A stretch of DNA of 64,000 nucleotides from assembly GCA_034521955.1 (NCBI GenBank), contig JAXHLT010000001.1, forward strand, positions 124,001 through 188,000, written 5' to 3'. The stretch comes from M55B127 sp034521955 (GTDB lineage: Bacteria; Bacillota; Halanaerobiia; Halanaerobiales; M55B127). The notes below the pieces were generated by a model. That model saw nothing but the letters and a program-made list of their open reading frames with translations, searched no databases and was not told the origin of the DNA. The position numbers and the translations under genes were made by a program. Of this stretch, positions 34,180 through 43,256 are shown piece after piece (the first letter of the stretch is position 1; each line of letters opens with the position of its first letter).

Positions 34180-35685
34180 TTAGCACCCCCGTTTTATTTT
34201 GGAAATAGCAGGAGGAATACTGTCTATTATATCCCCAGCTAAAAGTGAGTATTCACCCAATTTTGTTTTAGCTGTATCTCCGGCTAATCCGTGTAAATAT
34301 GCACCTAAAACTCCACTTTGATACATATCTAAACCTTGTCCACTTAATGAGGCTATAATACCTGTTAATACATCACCACTGCCTGCTGTAGCCATTCCAT
34401 TATTTCCGGTTGTGTTTATAGTTACTTTACCACTTTCATCAACAACTAGAGTGCTTGCTCCCTTAAGAAGTAAATTTACATTGTAATTTTTGGCAAATTC
34501 TCTTGTTTTTTTAACTCTATTATCTTGAACTTCATTGATTGATTGATCTATTAATCTGGCAAATTCACCGGGATGTGGTGTTAAAATAACATCATTTTTC
34601 ACATCTTTTAAATCTGTTAATTTTAAATTGTTTAGTCCATCTGCATCAATTACAATCGGACATGTCGCATTTTTTATTATATAAGAAACTATTTTTTCTT
34701 GTCGTTCACCTCTACCTAATCCGGGTCCTAATGCAATTACATCAAAGTCAGATATACTATTTTTTAGATTATCAATGGTTAAAATGTCAGTGATCAGTTC
34801 TCTTTTTTTACAACTTACAGCTTGATATATTTCCTCAAATACCATTAACTTAACTAAACCCGAACCACTTTTTAGAGCACTTTCAGCAGTTAAAACTGCT
34901 GCTCCTTCATAACCTAAAGAACCGCCGATTACCAAAACTTTGCCAAATGATCCTTTATGACCGGTCTTAGACCTTGTGGGTAATAACTTACTTGCTTCTT
35001 TTAATGAAAGCACAAAATGTTTATATTTACTTTTCTCAATTAGTTTTTCTGGAAAACCTAAATCAACTATATATAATTTATTTGTATATTCTCTTCCCGG
35101 ATAAAGGTGATGACCAACTTTACTAAAAGCCATTGTTACTGTAATATCAGCTTTTACTGCCTCTTTTAATATTTTCCCATTACTTCCATCTATTCCAGTG
35201 GGAATATCAACAGATAAAACTTGCTTTTCGCTTTCATTAATCAACCTTACAATGCTTAAAATGGGTTCTCTTAAGTTCCCTTTCAATCCTGTACCTAATA
35301 AACTGTCAACGATTAAATCATGATTAGATATTTCATCTCTAATTTCATCAAAATTATCTTCGTTAAAATAGTTAATGTCAATATCTCTTAATTCACAGAT
35401 CTTGATATTTTTTAGTGGATCACCACTTATTTTTTCTTTACTCCCTATCACTATTATTTTAACATGATAATTCCATATATCAAGTAATCTGGCTACTACA
35501 AATCCATCTCCACCATTGTTTCCGGTCCCAGCTAATATTAATACTTTGTTATCCTTATTGTAGTTATCCTTAATTATTTCTGCAGTTTGTCTCCCCGCTG
35601 ACTCCATAAGTAATAGGGAAGGAAAGCCATTATTTATAACCTTTTGATCTAACTTTTGCATCTCTTCAGGCTCTAAAACAATCAT
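34180..35685 (-). CDS. nnr: Bifunctional NAD(P)H-hydrate epimerase/dehydratase
   Basis: Repairs damaged NAD(P)HX: epimerase in the first 210 residues (GTGNNGGDGFVVARLL near 52; VDSLLGTGL), dehydratase in the C-terminal part (GKVLVIGGSLGYEGAAVLTAESALKSG, GPGLG, TPHPGEFARL, GNNGMATAGSGDVLTGIIASL). 501 residues, full length. The start shares one base with the acpS stop (35685), as is usual in Bacillota. Confidence 0.96.
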   Translation of the reverse strand: MIVLEPEEMQKLDQKVINNGFPSLLLMESAGRQTAEIIKDNYNKDNKVLILAGTGNNGGDGFVVARLLDIWNYHVKIIVIGSKEKISGDPLKNIKICELRDIDINYFNEDNFDEIRDEISNHDLIVDSLLGTGLKGNLREPILSIVRLINESEKQVLSVDIPTGIDGSNGKILKEAVKADITVTMAFSKVGHHLYPGREYTNKLYIVDLGFPEKLIEKSKYKHFVLSLKEASKLLPTRSKTGHKGSFGKVLVIGGSLGYEGAAVLTAESALKSGSGLVKLMVFEEIYQAVSCKKRELITDILTIDNLKNSISDFDVIALGPGLGRGERQEKIVSYIIKNATCPIVIDADGLNNLKLTDLKDVKNDVILTPHPGEFARLIDQSINEVQDNRVKKTREFAKNYNVNLLLKGASTLVVDESGKVTINTTGNNGMATAGSGDVLTGIIASLSGQGLDMYQSGVLGAYLHGLAGDTAKTKLGEYSLLAGDIIDSIPPAISKIKRGC

Positions 35686-36086
35686 TATATTCGCCCCTTT
35701 AAAATTATATTGGCAACAACATAATTTTTTTCATGACTTAAGGAAACTAAAATCTCAGTGACATTTTTTTCTTTCGCTGCAATTTTTGCCTTGCCATAAA
35801 GTTGTACTGTTGGTTTTTTGTTTTCATTTTTTTGTACTTCAATCTCTTTATATGCAATATTATGACTACTCTCAACTGCTTTTATAAATGCTTCTTTTGC
35901 ACTATATCTTACTGCAAAAGACTCAAGTGATCTTTTCTTTGATCTGCAGTAATTAATTTCAGATTCAGTAAATATTCTTTTTAAAAAAGTTTCACCCTTT
36001 TTCTTAATGATTTCTTTAATTCTTTTAACTTCTAAAATATCAATCCCGATTCCAATCACTTCATTATGGTGATTATTATCTGACAT
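35685..36086 (-). CDS. acpS: Holo-[acyl-carrier-protein] synthase
   Basis: Attaches phosphopantetheine to ACP, 133 residues. The N-terminal GIGIDILEVKRIKEII (catalytic Asp near 18) and RYSAKEAFIKAVES with the second metal ligand Glu are present; VSLSHEKNYVVANII is the C-terminal strand. RBS AAAGGAGA precedes the ATG. It is co-transcribed with nnr. Confidence 0.96.
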   Translation of the reverse strand: MSDNNHHNEVIGIGIDILEVKRIKEIIKKKGETFLKRIFTESEINYCRSKKRSLESFAVRYSAKEAFIKAVESSHNIAYKEIEVQKNENKKPTVQLYGKAKIAAKEKNVTEILVSLSHEKNYVVANIILKGRI

Positions 36087-36231
36087 TTTAATATCTCCTT
36101 TATGAAAAAACTATTAAACAAATTAGAATAAAAAGTAGTATTAAAATATTATAGCTAATAGTTAATAATTCTTTTTTAAAAATATTCTAACAAATATACC
36201 AGTACTTTAGTAGATAATAAGAAATTATAAA

Positions 36232-36254
36232 AATAAGGGGGTAACCCCCCTTAT
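36232..36254 (-). terminator. Terminator of the cdaA-glmS transcript
   Basis: ATAAGGGGGT and ACCCCCCTTAT form a 10-bp stem just after the glmS stop, followed by TTTTTATAATTT on the minus strand. The region 36087-36231 before acpS holds no gene and no clear promoter beyond a TATAAT. Confidence 0.85.
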
Positions 36255-36261
36255 CATTGAT

Positions 36262-38088
36262 TTATTCAACAGTCACACTTTTAGCTAAGTTTCTTGGTTG
36301 ATCAATATCACAGCCTCTAATTAAAGCTGTATAATATGCTAAAAGTTGTAATGGAACAATTGTGAGTACACCACTGAAATGGTCATTAACTTCTGGAATA
36401 TATATAATATGGTCAACTACTTCTTCAATATCATATGCATTTTTGTGTACAACTGCAGTAACATCTGCTCCTCTTGCTTTAACCTCAGTAATATTACTTA
36501 ATGTTTTTTCAAAAACATCTTTTCTAGTAGCTAAGGCAACAACTGGTACATCTTCTTCTATTAAAGCTAAAGTACCATGTTTAAGTTCTCCAGCAGGATA
36601 GGCTTCAGCATGTATATATGAAATCTCCTTTAATTTTAAAGCTCCTTCCATAGCAAGAGTATAGTCGGAATGTCTTCCAATAAAGAATGCATGATCACTT
36701 TTTGCATACTCTTTTGCCCTATCTTTCATTACTGATTCACATTCATTAATCATTTGATCTAAAAGATCAGGTATTTTGATCAATTCCCTTGTTAAGTTTA
36801 AGTATTCAATATCATCTATTTTGTTCTTCCTTTTAGCTAAATATAGAGAAAAGATATAGAAAGCCATTACCATATTCAAGTATGCTTTTGTTGATGCAAC
36901 AGAGATTTCTGGTCCAGCTTTAAGTAACATAATATCATCTGCTTCTCTCGCAATACTACTTCCTCTGGAGTTTGTAAAAGCAATAACTTTTGCACCTTTC
37001 TTTTTTGCAAGTCTTAAACTTGCTAAGGTGTCACTGGTCTCTCCAGATTGACTTACTGCAATGACTAAATCATTTTCTTTAATCGGTACATTTCTATATC
37101 TATATTCACTAGCTACATCTACCTCTACATTAAGTTCTATTAAATCTTCTAACAAATACTTTCCAATCAAGCCTGAATGATAAGCAGTTCCACATGCTAT
37201 GATATGGACCTTATCTAAGTTATCAATAAAATCTTGGCTTAAGTTAAGTTCATCTAAGTCAATACCTTCTGGAGTTACACGGTTTGCCATCAGTCTTCTT
37301 ACTGCATCAGGTTGCTCATATATTTCTTTTAACATATAGTGATCATAACCCTGTTTTTCTGCCATTTCCGGATCCCAGTCAACATGATAGACTTCTTTGT
37401 CTATTTCACTTAATTGAAAATCATATAGCTGAACACTGTCTTTATTGATTACAGCAAACTCTCCATCTTCTAAAATGTAGAAGTCTTTTGTTTTTTCTAG
37501 AAATGCCGGGATATCTGAAGCAATATAGTTTTCGTCTTCACCTAAACCAATTATTAAAGGACTATCTTTTCTTGCTACAAATATTTTATCTGGCTCATGT
37601 TTTGTTAAAATAGTCAGTGCATATGAACCTTCTAATTTTTGAATTGTCAACCTGATTGCTTCTAAAACATTTCCATTATAGTTTTCTTCAATAAGATGGG
37701 CAATTACTTCAGTATCTGTTTCAGAATTAAAATTATGGCCTTTTTGCTTTAGGACCTTTTTTATATCCTGAAAGTTTTCTATTATACCGTTATGAGCAAT
37801 TACAAAATCATTGTTACAGTCACTGTGAGGATGTGAATTAAGATCTGATGGTTTCCCATGAGTTGCCCATCTAGTGTGACCAATACCTATTGTGCCACCA
37901 TTTATATCATCTTTAATACTATCCTTTAGAAATTCTATTTTACCTTTTTTCTTTACTACATCTATATTTAAACCATCATTAACTGCTATACCTGATGAAT
38001 CATAACCTCTATATTCTAATTTCTTTAATCCATTATAAAGTATTGATGCTGCTTTATCTTCTCCAACATAACCTACAATACCACACAT
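36262..38088 (-). CDS. glmS: Glutamine-fructose-6-phosphate transaminase (isomerizing)
   Basis: Makes glucosamine-6-phosphate from fructose-6-phosphate and glutamine for cell wall synthesis, 608 residues. N-terminal Cys nucleophile in MCGIVGYVG, glutaminase motifs GIGHTRWATHG and HNGIIEN; two SIS domains (IIACGTAYHSGLIGK, AVSQSGETSDTL, HAEAYPAGELKHG); the C-terminus ends PRNLAKSVTVE, as is normal. The preceding leader contains a glmS ribozyme, so the mRNA should be destroyed when glucosamine-6-phosphate is plentiful. Confidence 0.98.
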   Translation of the reverse strand: MCGIVGYVGEDKAASILYNGLKKLEYRGYDSSGIAVNDGLNIDVVKKKGKIEFLKDSIKDDINGGTIGIGHTRWATHGKPSDLNSHPHSDCNNDFVIAHNGIIENFQDIKKVLKQKGHNFNSETDTEVIAHLIEENYNGNVLEAIRLTIQKLEGSYALTILTKHEPDKIFVARKDSPLIIGLGEDENYIASDIPAFLEKTKDFYILEDGEFAVINKDSVQLYDFQLSEIDKEVYHVDWDPEMAEKQGYDHYMLKEIYEQPDAVRRLMANRVTPEGIDLDELNLSQDFIDNLDKVHIIACGTAYHSGLIGKYLLEDLIELNVEVDVASEYRYRNVPIKENDLVIAVSQSGETSDTLASLRLAKKKGAKVIAFTNSRGSSIAREADDIMLLKAGPEISVASTKAYLNMVMAFYIFSLYLAKRKNKIDDIEYLNLTRELIKIPDLLDQMINECESVMKDRAKEYAKSDHAFFIGRHSDYTLAMEGALKLKEISYIHAEAYPAGELKHGTLALIEEDVPVVALATRKDVFEKTLSNITEVKARGADVTAVVHKNAYDIEEVVDHIIYIPEVNDHFSGVLTIVPLQLLAYYTALIRGCDIDQPRNLAKSVTVE

Positions 38089-38163
38089 ATATATTTACCT
38101 CCATTGAATTTATATTTATTTGTTTCATTAGTTGTTTTAATTTAATAAACATGATTGATATTT

Positions 38164-38298
38164 CTGATTTTTTTGTCTCAGCAATCACTTGCTGGATTTG
38201 TTAAATCAGTTGAGGTTTAATACCAAAACCTGGAAAGATCCGCCGATAGTTCGATTACTTTCCACCTCGTCAGCTTTTTATTTAAAAAGCCCGGGCGC
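38164..38298 (-). ncRNA. glmS ribozyme / riboswitch
   Basis: The leader shows the ribozyme core: AAAGCGCC at the cleavage site (self-cleavage before G at 38298), GACGAGGTGG, then TAATCGAACTATCGGCGGAT and CTTTCCAGG closing P2.x, followed by the P3 hairpin AGGTTT/AAACCT and P4 CAGCAA/TTGCTG with AGACAAAAAA. This is the known glucosamine-6-phosphate-dependent ribozyme (RF00234-type), here in the glmM-glmS gap. The 3' boundary is approximate. Matched from memory, no covariance search. Confidence 0.9.
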
Positions 38299-38303
38299 TT
38301 TGA

Positions 38304-38327
38304 ATTATAATTGTTTTTCACCTCCTT
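38304..38327 (-). promoter_or_regulatory. TATAAT and orphan Shine-Dalgarno before the glmS ribozyme
   Basis: A TATAAT (38309-38304) lies 6 bases before the ribozyme cleavage site, but no convincing -35 is found 17 bases upstream. That stretch instead carries a perfect AAGGAGGTGA (38327-38318) right after glmM without an ATG, GTG or TTG at proper distance. It may be chance, a relic of a lost gene, or a regulatory feature. Confidence 0.4.
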
Positions 38328-38329
38328 AT

Positions 38330-39676
38330 TTAGTTTAGTTCTTCTTTTATTACTTTTTTTACCCTCCCTTCCCATTTTTTTATCATATCTTCATTTTTAG
38401 CTTCTAACATAACCCTAACAACTGGTTCTGTTCCAGATGCTCTTACAAAAACCCTACCTTGATCACTATAATCATCTTCTATTTCTTTTATAATACTATC
38501 AATCCTTTTGTTTTCAACTAAACTGGATTTATCTTTTACTTTAATATTAATTAATTTTTGTGGCCAGGGTTTAAACAAATCATTGATATAACTTAACTTT
38601 AAATTGTTTTTCTTTAAGTACTCTACAACTTTAAGAGATGTTAAAATCCCATCACCGGTTTTATTATAGTCCAACATTATGATATGTCCTGATTTTTCTC
38701 CTCCAAGATTATATCCGTTTTCAAGAAGTTTTTGTAAAACATAGCGATCACCATTTTTTGATTTTTTTACTTTAATATCATTATCATTAAGAAGTTCATC
38801 TAAACCTAAGTTAGTATACCTGGTAGTAACTAATGTATTTTTGTTTAGTTTATCATCTTTTTTCATGTTTAAGGCTAAAAGAGCCATAATTTGGTCTCCA
38901 TCAATTAAGTTGCCTAATTCATCAACCATAATTAGTCGGTCTGCATCTCCATCATAAGCAATTCCTAAATCTGCTTTATGTTTTTTTACTTCCTCAACTA
39001 TTGTAGAGGGCTTTGTAGAACCACATTCAAGATTTATTTCATGTCCATTTGCCTTATCATTGACTGCTACAATCTCTGCATTCAGTTTGTTAAAAACTCT
39101 TGGAGCTATCTCATATGCAGCACCATTTGCACAGTCTAGGACAATTTTATAGTCTTCAAAAGTTACATCTATGATATCTAAAAGATAATCTTCATACTGT
39201 TTTAATAGTTTCTCTCTTTTTATAATATCTCCCACATCAGTACCAATTGGCTTTGATATTTCTTTATCACTTAAAATATACTCTTCAATTTTTAGTTCCT
39301 CTTCATCTTTTAACTTAAATCCATCTTTGTTAAAGAACTTAATACCATTATCTTCTATAGGGTTGTGAGAAGCAGATATCATAACCCCACCAATTGCGTC
39401 TGTATTATTTGTAAGAAATGATACTGCAGGTGTTGAAACTATACCTAATTTAATAACATTTACACCGACTGAATTAAAACCAGCAACTAAAGCTGATTCA
39501 AGCATGGTTCCTGAAATTCTAGTGTCCTTTCCAATTAACACAAAAAAATTTTCTGATTTTTTGCTTTTGTTTTTTAAAAATACTCCACCTGCTTTACCTA
39601 ATTTTAAAGATAGTTCAGGTGTTAATTCTTGATTTGCTATACCTCTTACACCATCTGTTCCAAAGATCTGTCCCAT
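38330..39676 (-). CDS. glmM: Phosphoglucosamine mutase
   Basis: Isomerises glucosamine-6-phosphate to the 1-phosphate in UDP-GlcNAc synthesis, 448 residues. Start MGQIFGTDGVRGIANQ; the phosphoserine loop is VMISASHNPIEDNGIKFF (Ser near 100), the metal loop AYDGDADR, the sugar loop GGEKSGH, and the C-terminal phosphate loop RASGTEPVVRVMLEA. ATG 39676 with RBS AGAGGTG 7 bases upstream; the GTG at 39685 is part of the RBS. It follows cdaR in the conserved cdaA-cdaR-glmM order. Confidence 0.97.
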   Translation of the reverse strand: MGQIFGTDGVRGIANQELTPELSLKLGKAGGVFLKNKSKKSENFFVLIGKDTRISGTMLESALVAGFNSVGVNVIKLGIVSTPAVSFLTNNTDAIGGVMISASHNPIEDNGIKFFNKDGFKLKDEEELKIEEYILSDKEISKPIGTDVGDIIKREKLLKQYEDYLLDIIDVTFEDYKIVLDCANGAAYEIAPRVFNKLNAEIVAVNDKANGHEINLECGSTKPSTIVEEVKKHKADLGIAYDGDADRLIMVDELGNLIDGDQIMALLALNMKKDDKLNKNTLVTTRYTNLGLDELLNDNDIKVKKSKNGDRYVLQKLLENGYNLGGEKSGHIIMLDYNKTGDGILTSLKVVEYLKKNNLKLSYINDLFKPWPQKLINIKVKDKSSLVENKRIDSIIKEIEDDYSDQGRVFVRASGTEPVVRVMLEAKNEDMIKKWEGRVKKVIKEELN

Positions 39677-39705
39677 TAATTTCACCTCTGTTTATATTAT
39701 ATAAA

Positions 39706-40128
39706 TTATTCGTTTTCATTATTTTGAGTTTCTTGGTTTTCTTCTTTATAGGAAGTTATTGTTACCCTTACAAAAGAAGGCTCTTTTAAACTAATTTTTG
39801 CCTCCTGAGGAGCCTTAATGTTTATTATCCTTATGTTATCACCAATCTGTACCTCACTCAAATCAATATATGCTTCAAAGTCATCTTCACTATAAGCATT
39901 AAAAAACCGATATCCTTCTGGCTCGATTAACACAGACTCTTCAGAAATATCTAATACTATAAGATTATCTGCAAGGTTTTCATACTGTATTTCTAATCGA
40001 AATTGATTATTGCTCAAGTTTAAATTCCCCCGCAAATTACCTTCCTGATAGTTTACATATAGCCATAAAACAGCTGCAATCATTACTGCTATTATTAATA
40101 TTTTATACCTTTTATAGAAATCCCTCAT
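39706..40128 (-). CDS. cdaR: Short CdaR/YbbR-domain protein
   Basis: A membrane-anchored regulator of the diadenylate cyclase CdaA, 140 residues. One N-terminal membrane helix (KILIIAVMIAAVLWLYV) is followed by a single YbbR-like extracytoplasmic domain (EIQYENLADNLIVL, VRVTITSYKEEN). Bacillus CdaR has four YbbR copies; here only one is present, ending in an acidic, Asn/Gln-rich tail. The frame is intact, so this looks like a natural short form. It is located between cdaA and glmM. Confidence 0.85.
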   Translation of the reverse strand: MRDFYKRYKILIIAVMIAAVLWLYVNYQEGNLRGNLNLSNNQFRLEIQYENLADNLIVLDISEESVLIEPEGYRFFNAYSEDDFEAYIDLSEVQIGDNIRIINIKAPQEAKISLKEPSFVRVTITSYKEENQETQNNENE

Positions 40129-40163
40129 AATAAATTCCCTCTTTTATTAGGATATATGATAAT

Positions 40164-40931
40164 CTAAGAAAATATATCGGTTCTTTTCTTTGAAATAAAT
40201 TCTTTGGAAAGTATTTCTCTAAGTTTAGATTTATCCAAATATCTAATTAATTCACCATCTTGTGCTAACGAAATTACACCACTTTCCTCTGAAACCACAA
40301 TTACCAAAGCATCTGATTCTTCAGTAACACCAATTGCTGCTCTATGTCTTGTACCGAGTTTAGGATTAATACTTGGTTTGTTTGATAAATTTAATAAACA
40401 ACCTGCTGCTTTTATTGAACCTTCTCCAATTATGACAGCCCCATCATGAAGTGGTGCAGACTTATAAAAAAGATTTTCTAAAAGTTCTTTGCTGATCTTT
40501 GATTCTATATTTGTACCGGTTTCAATATAATTTCTTAGTCCAACTTTATTTTCCAAGACAATTAATGCACCGGTCTTTTTTTCGGCCAACTCATCAGCAG
40601 CCATTATTATTTCATTGATATCTTTTACAGACCATTTATGAACAAGTTGATTTTGTAGAAATCCACCACGGCCAACCTGCTCTAATGCCCTTCTTAATTC
40701 AGGGTGAAATACTATCGGTAAAGCTACAATTAGCATAGTAAGCACACTGCGTAAAAACCAGTGAACGGTATTTAAGTTTAAAAGCTGACTTATTACCGAA
40801 GCAACGAATATCAATACAAGACCTTTAATTAACTGTACAGCTCTAGTACCTTTTATTAAGTTTAATAGAAAGTATATAATAATCCCAACAATCAAAAGAT
40901 CTATAGTATTAGCAATAATTGACCAAACCAA
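40164..40931 (-). CDS. cdaA: Diadenylate cyclase CdaA
   Basis: Membrane-bound cyclic di-AMP synthase, 255 residues. Three N-terminal membrane helices (about 1-75), then the DAC domain with DGAVIIGEGSIKAAGC (DGA motif near 170) and GTRHRAAIGVTEESDALVIVVSEESG (RHR motif). TTG start behind RBS GGGGTG. It heads the operon to cdaR-glmM-glmS, the arrangement in which GlmM can regulate CdaA. The upstream gap (40932-41042) lies between divergent genes. Confidence 0.95.
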   Translation of the reverse strand: MVWSIIANTIDLLIVGIIIYFLLNLIKGTRAVQLIKGLVLIFVASVISQLLNLNTVHWFLRSVLTMLIVALPIVFHPELRRALEQVGRGGFLQNQLVHKWSVKDINEIIMAADELAEKKTGALIVLENKVGLRNYIETGTNIESKISKELLENLFYKSAPLHDGAVIIGEGSIKAAGCLLNLSNKPSINPKLGTRHRAAIGVTEESDALVIVVSEESGVISLAQDGELIRYLDKSKLREILSKEFISKKRTDIFS

Positions 40932-41042
40932 CTTTTATTCACCCCTTTAGCCCACTATTATCTATATTATATATGTTATAGTGTTAATAATAAAGAAGGA
41001 TTTTACATATTTACAAAGAAAATAAAAAGAGGTGATCTTAAA

Positions 41043-41765
41043 ATGACTAATAATAAATGGATAACAAAAATTAATTATAAAGATATCATAATCATTTACA
41101 CACTTTGGTTTTCTACTATTGTATTTTCTCAATACTTTAACTTTACATCTTTTATGCAAATATCTGATCTAGGCGGCTTTTTTGATATACTATTTTTCTT
41201 TGCTGCACGCTTGATTTTTATAAGTTTAATGTTTTTATACTTTGTTTTTTTATATGATCTTTCTTTTGATCAACTTGGAGTTAAGTTTAAACCTTTAGTA
41301 AGATCATTATTTAAGTTAATGATCTATATTGTAATTATACTTTTATTAGTAATCTTTTTGATTAATATACCTTTAAACACCACAAATATTACTAAAACCT
41401 TTAATCCCTTATATGAAATAAATTCTGTTCAAAGCTTTGTTCACAGTATATTGCCATTAATGTTAGTGTTCCCACTATTTTATATTATAGCATTAAGTGA
41501 ACAGTTTATGTTAAATCTTTTCGTTTACGAAGTTTTTAAGTTTAAATTACCTGAATTATTAGCAAAGTTTTTAGCAGCTCTCTTTTTTTCATTTCTTATC
41601 TATCAACTAAATCCTGGTAAAATTATTATCTATTTCTTCTATGCTATAATTTCAGTTTTAATATATGAAAAATCAGAAAAATCTATATTAGTACCTGCTT
41701 TTTTAGGTGCAGCTTTTTACAGTATTTATACTTTCTATATCTACGGTTGGACTTTTATATATTAA
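41043..41765 (+). CDS. Integral membrane protein, CPBP-like with degraded motifs
   Basis: A 240-residue hydrophobic plus-strand gene with RBS AGAGGTGA. About seven membrane segments. The overall layout and the late YEKSEKSILVPAFLGAAFYSI resemble CPBP/CAAX-protease-family proteins, but the expected EExxxR motif reads SEQFMLN and the metal-binding His residues are not evident, so catalysis is unlikely. The end overlaps convergent amrS by 4 bases. An alternative reading is an unrelated transporter-like membrane protein. Confidence 0.6.
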   Translation: MTNNKWITKINYKDIIIIYTLWFSTIVFSQYFNFTSFMQISDLGGFFDILFFFAARLIFISLMFLYFVFLYDLSFDQLGVKFKPLVRSLFKLMIYIVIILLLVIFLINIPLNTTNITKTFNPLYEINSVQSFVHSILPLMLVFPLFYIIALSEQFMLNLFVYEVFKFKLPELLAKFLAALFFSFLIYQLNPGKIIIYFFYAIISVLIYEKSEKSILVPAFLGAAFYSIYTFYIYGWTFIY

Positions 41766-42751
41766 TAATTTAAGACTTGTTTTCCACATTTAGGACATTT
41801 TCCATCTTTTAAGTGATTTTGAGTATTAAAATAATGTCTTGATATAACTTCATAACCACAGTCTGGGCAGTATGTATTTTGCCCTTTTTTTGTTCTCATA
41901 TTTCCTATATAAACATAGTTTAAATACTTCTTTGCCAGATTATATGCTTCTTTTATTTTTTGTTCTTTTGTTGCTGGTTCATCCATCTTATAGTTCGGAA
42001 AATATCTTGAAAGATGAACTGGTATATCTTTATTAAGATCAGCTATCCATTTAAATATTTCCTCTAATTCCTGCTTAGAATCATTGTGGTTAGAGACAAT
42101 TAATATTGTCAGTTCAAGATGAATTTTATTATTTAAATATTTAATCGTCTCCAATACCGGTTCTATAGTACCACCACATGTTTTTTTATAAAAATCGTTA
42201 TTAAAGGATTTTAGGTCAATATTGGCTGCATCTAAATATTTAGATAATTTTTGAAGTGGCTCTTGATTTATATAACCATTTGAAACCAAAACATTCTTTA
42301 AACCGTATTTTTTGGCCTTTTTAGCTGTTTCATATACATATTCATACCAAACCACTGGTTCAGAGTAAGTATAGGCTATACCCATCAAATTTCTCTCTTG
42401 AGCATGTTTTATAATTTCATCAGGACTTTGTTTAGTTGTCTTGGGTTTATTTTGACTTATCCGATGATTTTGACAAAAAAGACAACTAAAATTACATCCA
42501 TAAGTACCTAAAGAAAGGATCCCATTAGAAGGATAAAAATGATAAAGCGGTTTTTTCTCTATTGGATCTACACCCATCGAAGTAATTTCACCATAATTTT
42601 CACTATAAAGTACTCCTTCTTGATTAAAACGCACCCCACAAATACCTGTTTTCTCTTCCTTGATTATACAGTTGTGAGGGCATAACAAACATTTTACAGT
42701 TTCATCATCCTTTTTTTCATAAAACATAGCTTCTTTTAACTTATTTTTCAT
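41762..42751 (-). CDS. amrS: AmmeMemoRadiSam system radical SAM enzyme
   Basis: A 329-residue radical SAM protein. The N-terminal zinc-like cluster reads CLLCPHNCIIKEEKTGICGVR; the SAM/[4Fe-4S] CxxxCxxC is in GTYGCNFSCLFCQNH near 80; a zinc ribbon ends the protein (CPDCGYE ... CPKCGK). It overlaps amrA upstream by 11 bases. The trio is very widespread; to my knowledge the bacterial reaction is not established. Confidence 0.95.
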   Translation of the reverse strand: MKNKLKEAMFYEKKDDETVKCLLCPHNCIIKEEKTGICGVRFNQEGVLYSENYGEITSMGVDPIEKKPLYHFYPSNGILSLGTYGCNFSCLFCQNHRISQNKPKTTKQSPDEIIKHAQERNLMGIAYTYSEPVVWYEYVYETAKKAKKYGLKNVLVSNGYINQEPLQKLSKYLDAANIDLKSFNNDFYKKTCGGTIEPVLETIKYLNNKIHLELTILIVSNHNDSKQELEEIFKWIADLNKDIPVHLSRYFPNYKMDEPATKEQKIKEAYNLAKKYLNYVYIGNMRTKKGQNTYCPDCGYEVISRHYFNTQNHLKDGKCPKCGKQVLNY

Positions 42752-43256
42752 AACGTTCTACCTTAAATCTTTTGATTTCATATTCTTCATCAGGATAAAT
42801 TCCTGCTTTTTTGCAGGCAATATCTAACTGTTTGTCAACAGTATCTACACCTTCTAAGTTTGGTAAAAGTAAGCCGACTCTAGAATTTTTTCTAACTATT
42901 ACCCCATATTTTTTAGGATCAAGTTTTGAAACATCATCGACTTTTTCTTTTGGTCCTAATATATCAACTGATATATCTATATCTGATAACTCATCTTCAG
43001 TTATTGAATTAAATCTCGGATCTCTTGTTGATGCACTAATAGCATTTGCTATAATTTCTAGAGCTAAATTATCTTGAGTTGGTTCAATTGTACCTATACA
43101 ACCCCTCAACTGTCCATCCTTTTTTATAGATACAAAAGTACCTGCTTTTTTATCAAATCCCTCTTTGTTTTGAGGTGGTTTTACTTTTTTGTTTTCCTTA
43201 ATATATTTTTCAATTGTTTCTCTGGCCAAACTTACATATCCGTATTTATCATTCAT
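42741..43256 (-). CDS. amrA: AmmeMemoRadiSam system protein A (AMMECR1-like)
   Basis: A 171-residue AMMECR1-domain protein with the family's LRGCIGTIEPTQDNLALEIIANAISASTRDPRF motif and the VLGPKEKVDDVSKLDPKKYGVIVR region. AMMECR1 is the conserved protein missing in a human Alport-related syndrome; its molecular role is not clear. It overlaps both neighbours by 8-11 bases, so the three proteins are produced together. Confidence 0.95.
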   Translation of the reverse strand: MNDKYGYVSLARETIEKYIKENKKVKPPQNKEGFDKKAGTFVSIKKDGQLRGCIGTIEPTQDNLALEIIANAISASTRDPRFNSITEDELSDIDISVDILGPKEKVDDVSKLDPKKYGVIVRKNSRVGLLLPNLEGVDTVDKQLDIACKKAGIYPDEEYEIKRFKVERYEK

